A DNA stretch of 64,000 nt from Blastocatellia bacterium. Lineage in GTDB: Bacteria; Acidobacteriota; Blastocatellia; Chloracidobacteriales; JADJPF01. Positions 63,126 through 64,000 of the stretch are shown piece by piece (within the stretch, counting starts at the first letter, position 1; each line of letters starts with the position of its first letter). Position numbers and translations under genes: made by a program. The stretch spans positions 62,001-126,000 of the forward strand of contig JADJPF010000020.1 of NCBI GenBank assembly GCA_016713405.1. The letters run 5' to 3'. The notes below the pieces were generated by a model. The model was given only the letters and a program-made list of their open reading frames with translations, was not told the DNA's origin and did not search any database.

Positions 63126-64000
63126 TTATTCTGATAAAACATTAGAAACAGTTTTTAACAACTCCTCAGCCGTGTATGGTTTTGGTAAAAATGCTTTAAT
63201 ACAATTATTTATTGATGTAGTTGATTTACTGTAAATAACGCCACTAGAAATAATAGCTTTGATATTTGGATTAAGTTTTTCCATTATTCGTAACATTACA
63301 GCACCTTCCATTATAGGCATTACCATATCTGTAATTACTAGCTCAATAGAGTCTTTATTTTCTGCATAAGTTGCAACTGCTTCTACTCCATCACTTGCTA
63401 CAAGTGTTTTATATCCAAAGCTTTCCAAAGATGCCTGTGTTATTTGTTGAATAGATAATTCATCATCCACAATTAATACTAATTTACCTTGACCATAGAA
63501 GTTTTTTGCATCTACGCTTTGTTGTGGTGACGGTTGAAGACTTGGTGAATTGCTTGCAGGTAAATAAAGCTTAAATATAGTGCCTTTTTTTAGCTCACTA
63601 GAAACTTTAATAAATCCTTTATGATGGCTGATAATAAGGCTGACCGTAGATAAACCTAAACCAGTACCTTTGCCAGGTTCTTTAGTAGTAAAAAAAGGAT
63701 CATAAATTTGGCTAATATGCTCAGGTGCAATTCCAATACCTGTATCTTTAACAGAAATAAGTACATATTGTCCTGGCGGTATTTCTGTTGTTACAGCAAA
63801 AGCAGAATCTATAACAACGTTTTCTGCTTTAATTTCTAGGTTTCCTCCTTCAGTCATTGCATCTCTTGCGTTTATTGCTAAATTCATCAAAAGTTGATGA
63901 ATCTGTGTTGCATCTGCAAAAATATTAAATAAATTATTTGCAATATTTATAGAAGTATTTATTGATTTTGGAAAAATTTGTAAAAGTATTTTTTCTATAT
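63126..64000 (-). CDS. Histidine kinase with C-terminal receiver, C-terminal part (runs off window)
   Basis: The visible 290 residues begin inside the dimerisation/ATPase region (DATQIHQLLMNLAINARDAM), contain VKDTGIGIAPEHI, GKGTGLGLSTV, and end in a receiver domain with VDDELSIQQI and Asp in LVITDMVMP. The open frame continues past 64000 without a start, so the sensor part lies outside. A start at 63890 would be spurious because it lies in the middle of the N box. The gene is 39 bases upstream of the homoserine dehydrogenase. Confidence 0.9.
   Translation of the reverse strand, partial: IEKILLQIFPKSINTSINIANNLFNIFADATQIHQLLMNLAINARDAMTEGGNLEIKAENVVIDSAFAVTTEIPPGQYVLISVKDTGIGIAPEHISQIYDPFFTTKEPGKGTGLGLSTVSLIISHHKGFIKVSSELKKGTIFKLYLPASNSPSLQPSPQQSVDAKNFYGQGKLVLIVDDELSIQQITQASLESFGYKTLVASDGVEAVATYAENKDSIELVITDMVMPIMEGAVMLRIMEKLNPNIKAIISSGVIYSKSTTSINNCIKAFLPKPYTAEELLKTVSNVLSE

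Noticed and set aside
1..64000. tRNA, rRNA or insertion sequence
   Set aside because: I saw no cloverleaf with a matching T-arm, no rRNA signatures, no transposase ORF and no terminal inverted repeats with target duplication.

Overview
The window is AT-rich bacterial DNA, densely packed with genes on both strands. The gene content points to an Acidobacteriota-like organism, perhaps of the Blastocatellia type. The pointers are a two-haem cytochrome of the reaction-centre subunit type, Ser/Thr kinases fused to FlgO-like and TPR domains, a response regulator ending in DUF4388, a fused E1 alpha/beta dehydrogenase, and FHA-GGDEF and FHA-GAF-cyclase proteins. This assignment is an inference; there is no rRNA in the window to confirm it.

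Layout. 1-5.1 kb: the edge of a type I restriction methylase gene, a fused 2-oxoacid dehydrogenase E1, a Uma2-type nuclease, an FmdB zinc ribbon and a TolB-like lipoprotein. 5.2-10.2 kb: a compact group 3b-type [NiFe] hydrogenase (sulfhydrogenase) operon in the order hydB, cNMP-binding protein, hydG, hydD, hydA, maturation protease; hydA is broken by a one-base frameshift just before its last nickel-binding motif. 10.2-16.1 kb: a TrpF-like protein, a homoserine dehydrogenase, signalling proteins, SAM decarboxylase and a lipid hydroxylase. 16.1-18.9 kb: a plasmid-like parA plus HTH-protein locus. The HTH gene carries arrays of an 18-bp repeat with a palindromic core, a dense GATC cluster, and a parA leader with interleaved inverted repeats. 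This is the most unusual part of the window. 18.9-30.7 kb: a PBP4-type carboxypeptidase, a damaged HAD gene, an M1 aminopeptidase, an ankyrin lipoprotein, an orphan protein of 1063 residues and a tandem pair of zinc-ribbon membrane proteins. 30.9-41.3 kb: a CDP-alcohol phosphatidyltransferase/GtrA pair, a kinase-FlgO-TPR fusion, an oxidoreductase, a TIG-domain secreted protein, a TlpA-like thioredoxin, an SPFH/zinc-ribbon protein and an aldehyde dehydrogenase. 41.4-48.3 kb: a lytic transglycosylase, then a dedicated Hsp70 operon (TPR protein, J-domain protein, GrpE-like, DnaK-like, small membrane protein). 48.4-52 kb: cytochrome, Mpo1-like protein, kinase and cyclase. 52.2-61.8 kb: a complete chemosensory operon (CheR-TPR, CheW, MCP, CheA-REC, CheB, multi-domain hybrid kinase). 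61.8-64 kb: a second homoserine dehydrogenase, with an ACT domain, and the end of a histidine kinase with a receiver.

A recurring feature is the one-base frameshift. At least seven genes regain a family motif or a proper start when one base is added back, usually in a short homopolymer (hydA, the HAD gene, the second zinc-ribbon membrane protein, tlpA, the transglycosylase twice, the J-domain gene). Three others (the HTH gene, a second site in the HAD gene, and possibly the DUF4388 regulator) need the opposite correction. Systematic consensus errors in homopolymers are the simplest explanation, so these genes should not be called pseudogenes until reads are checked.
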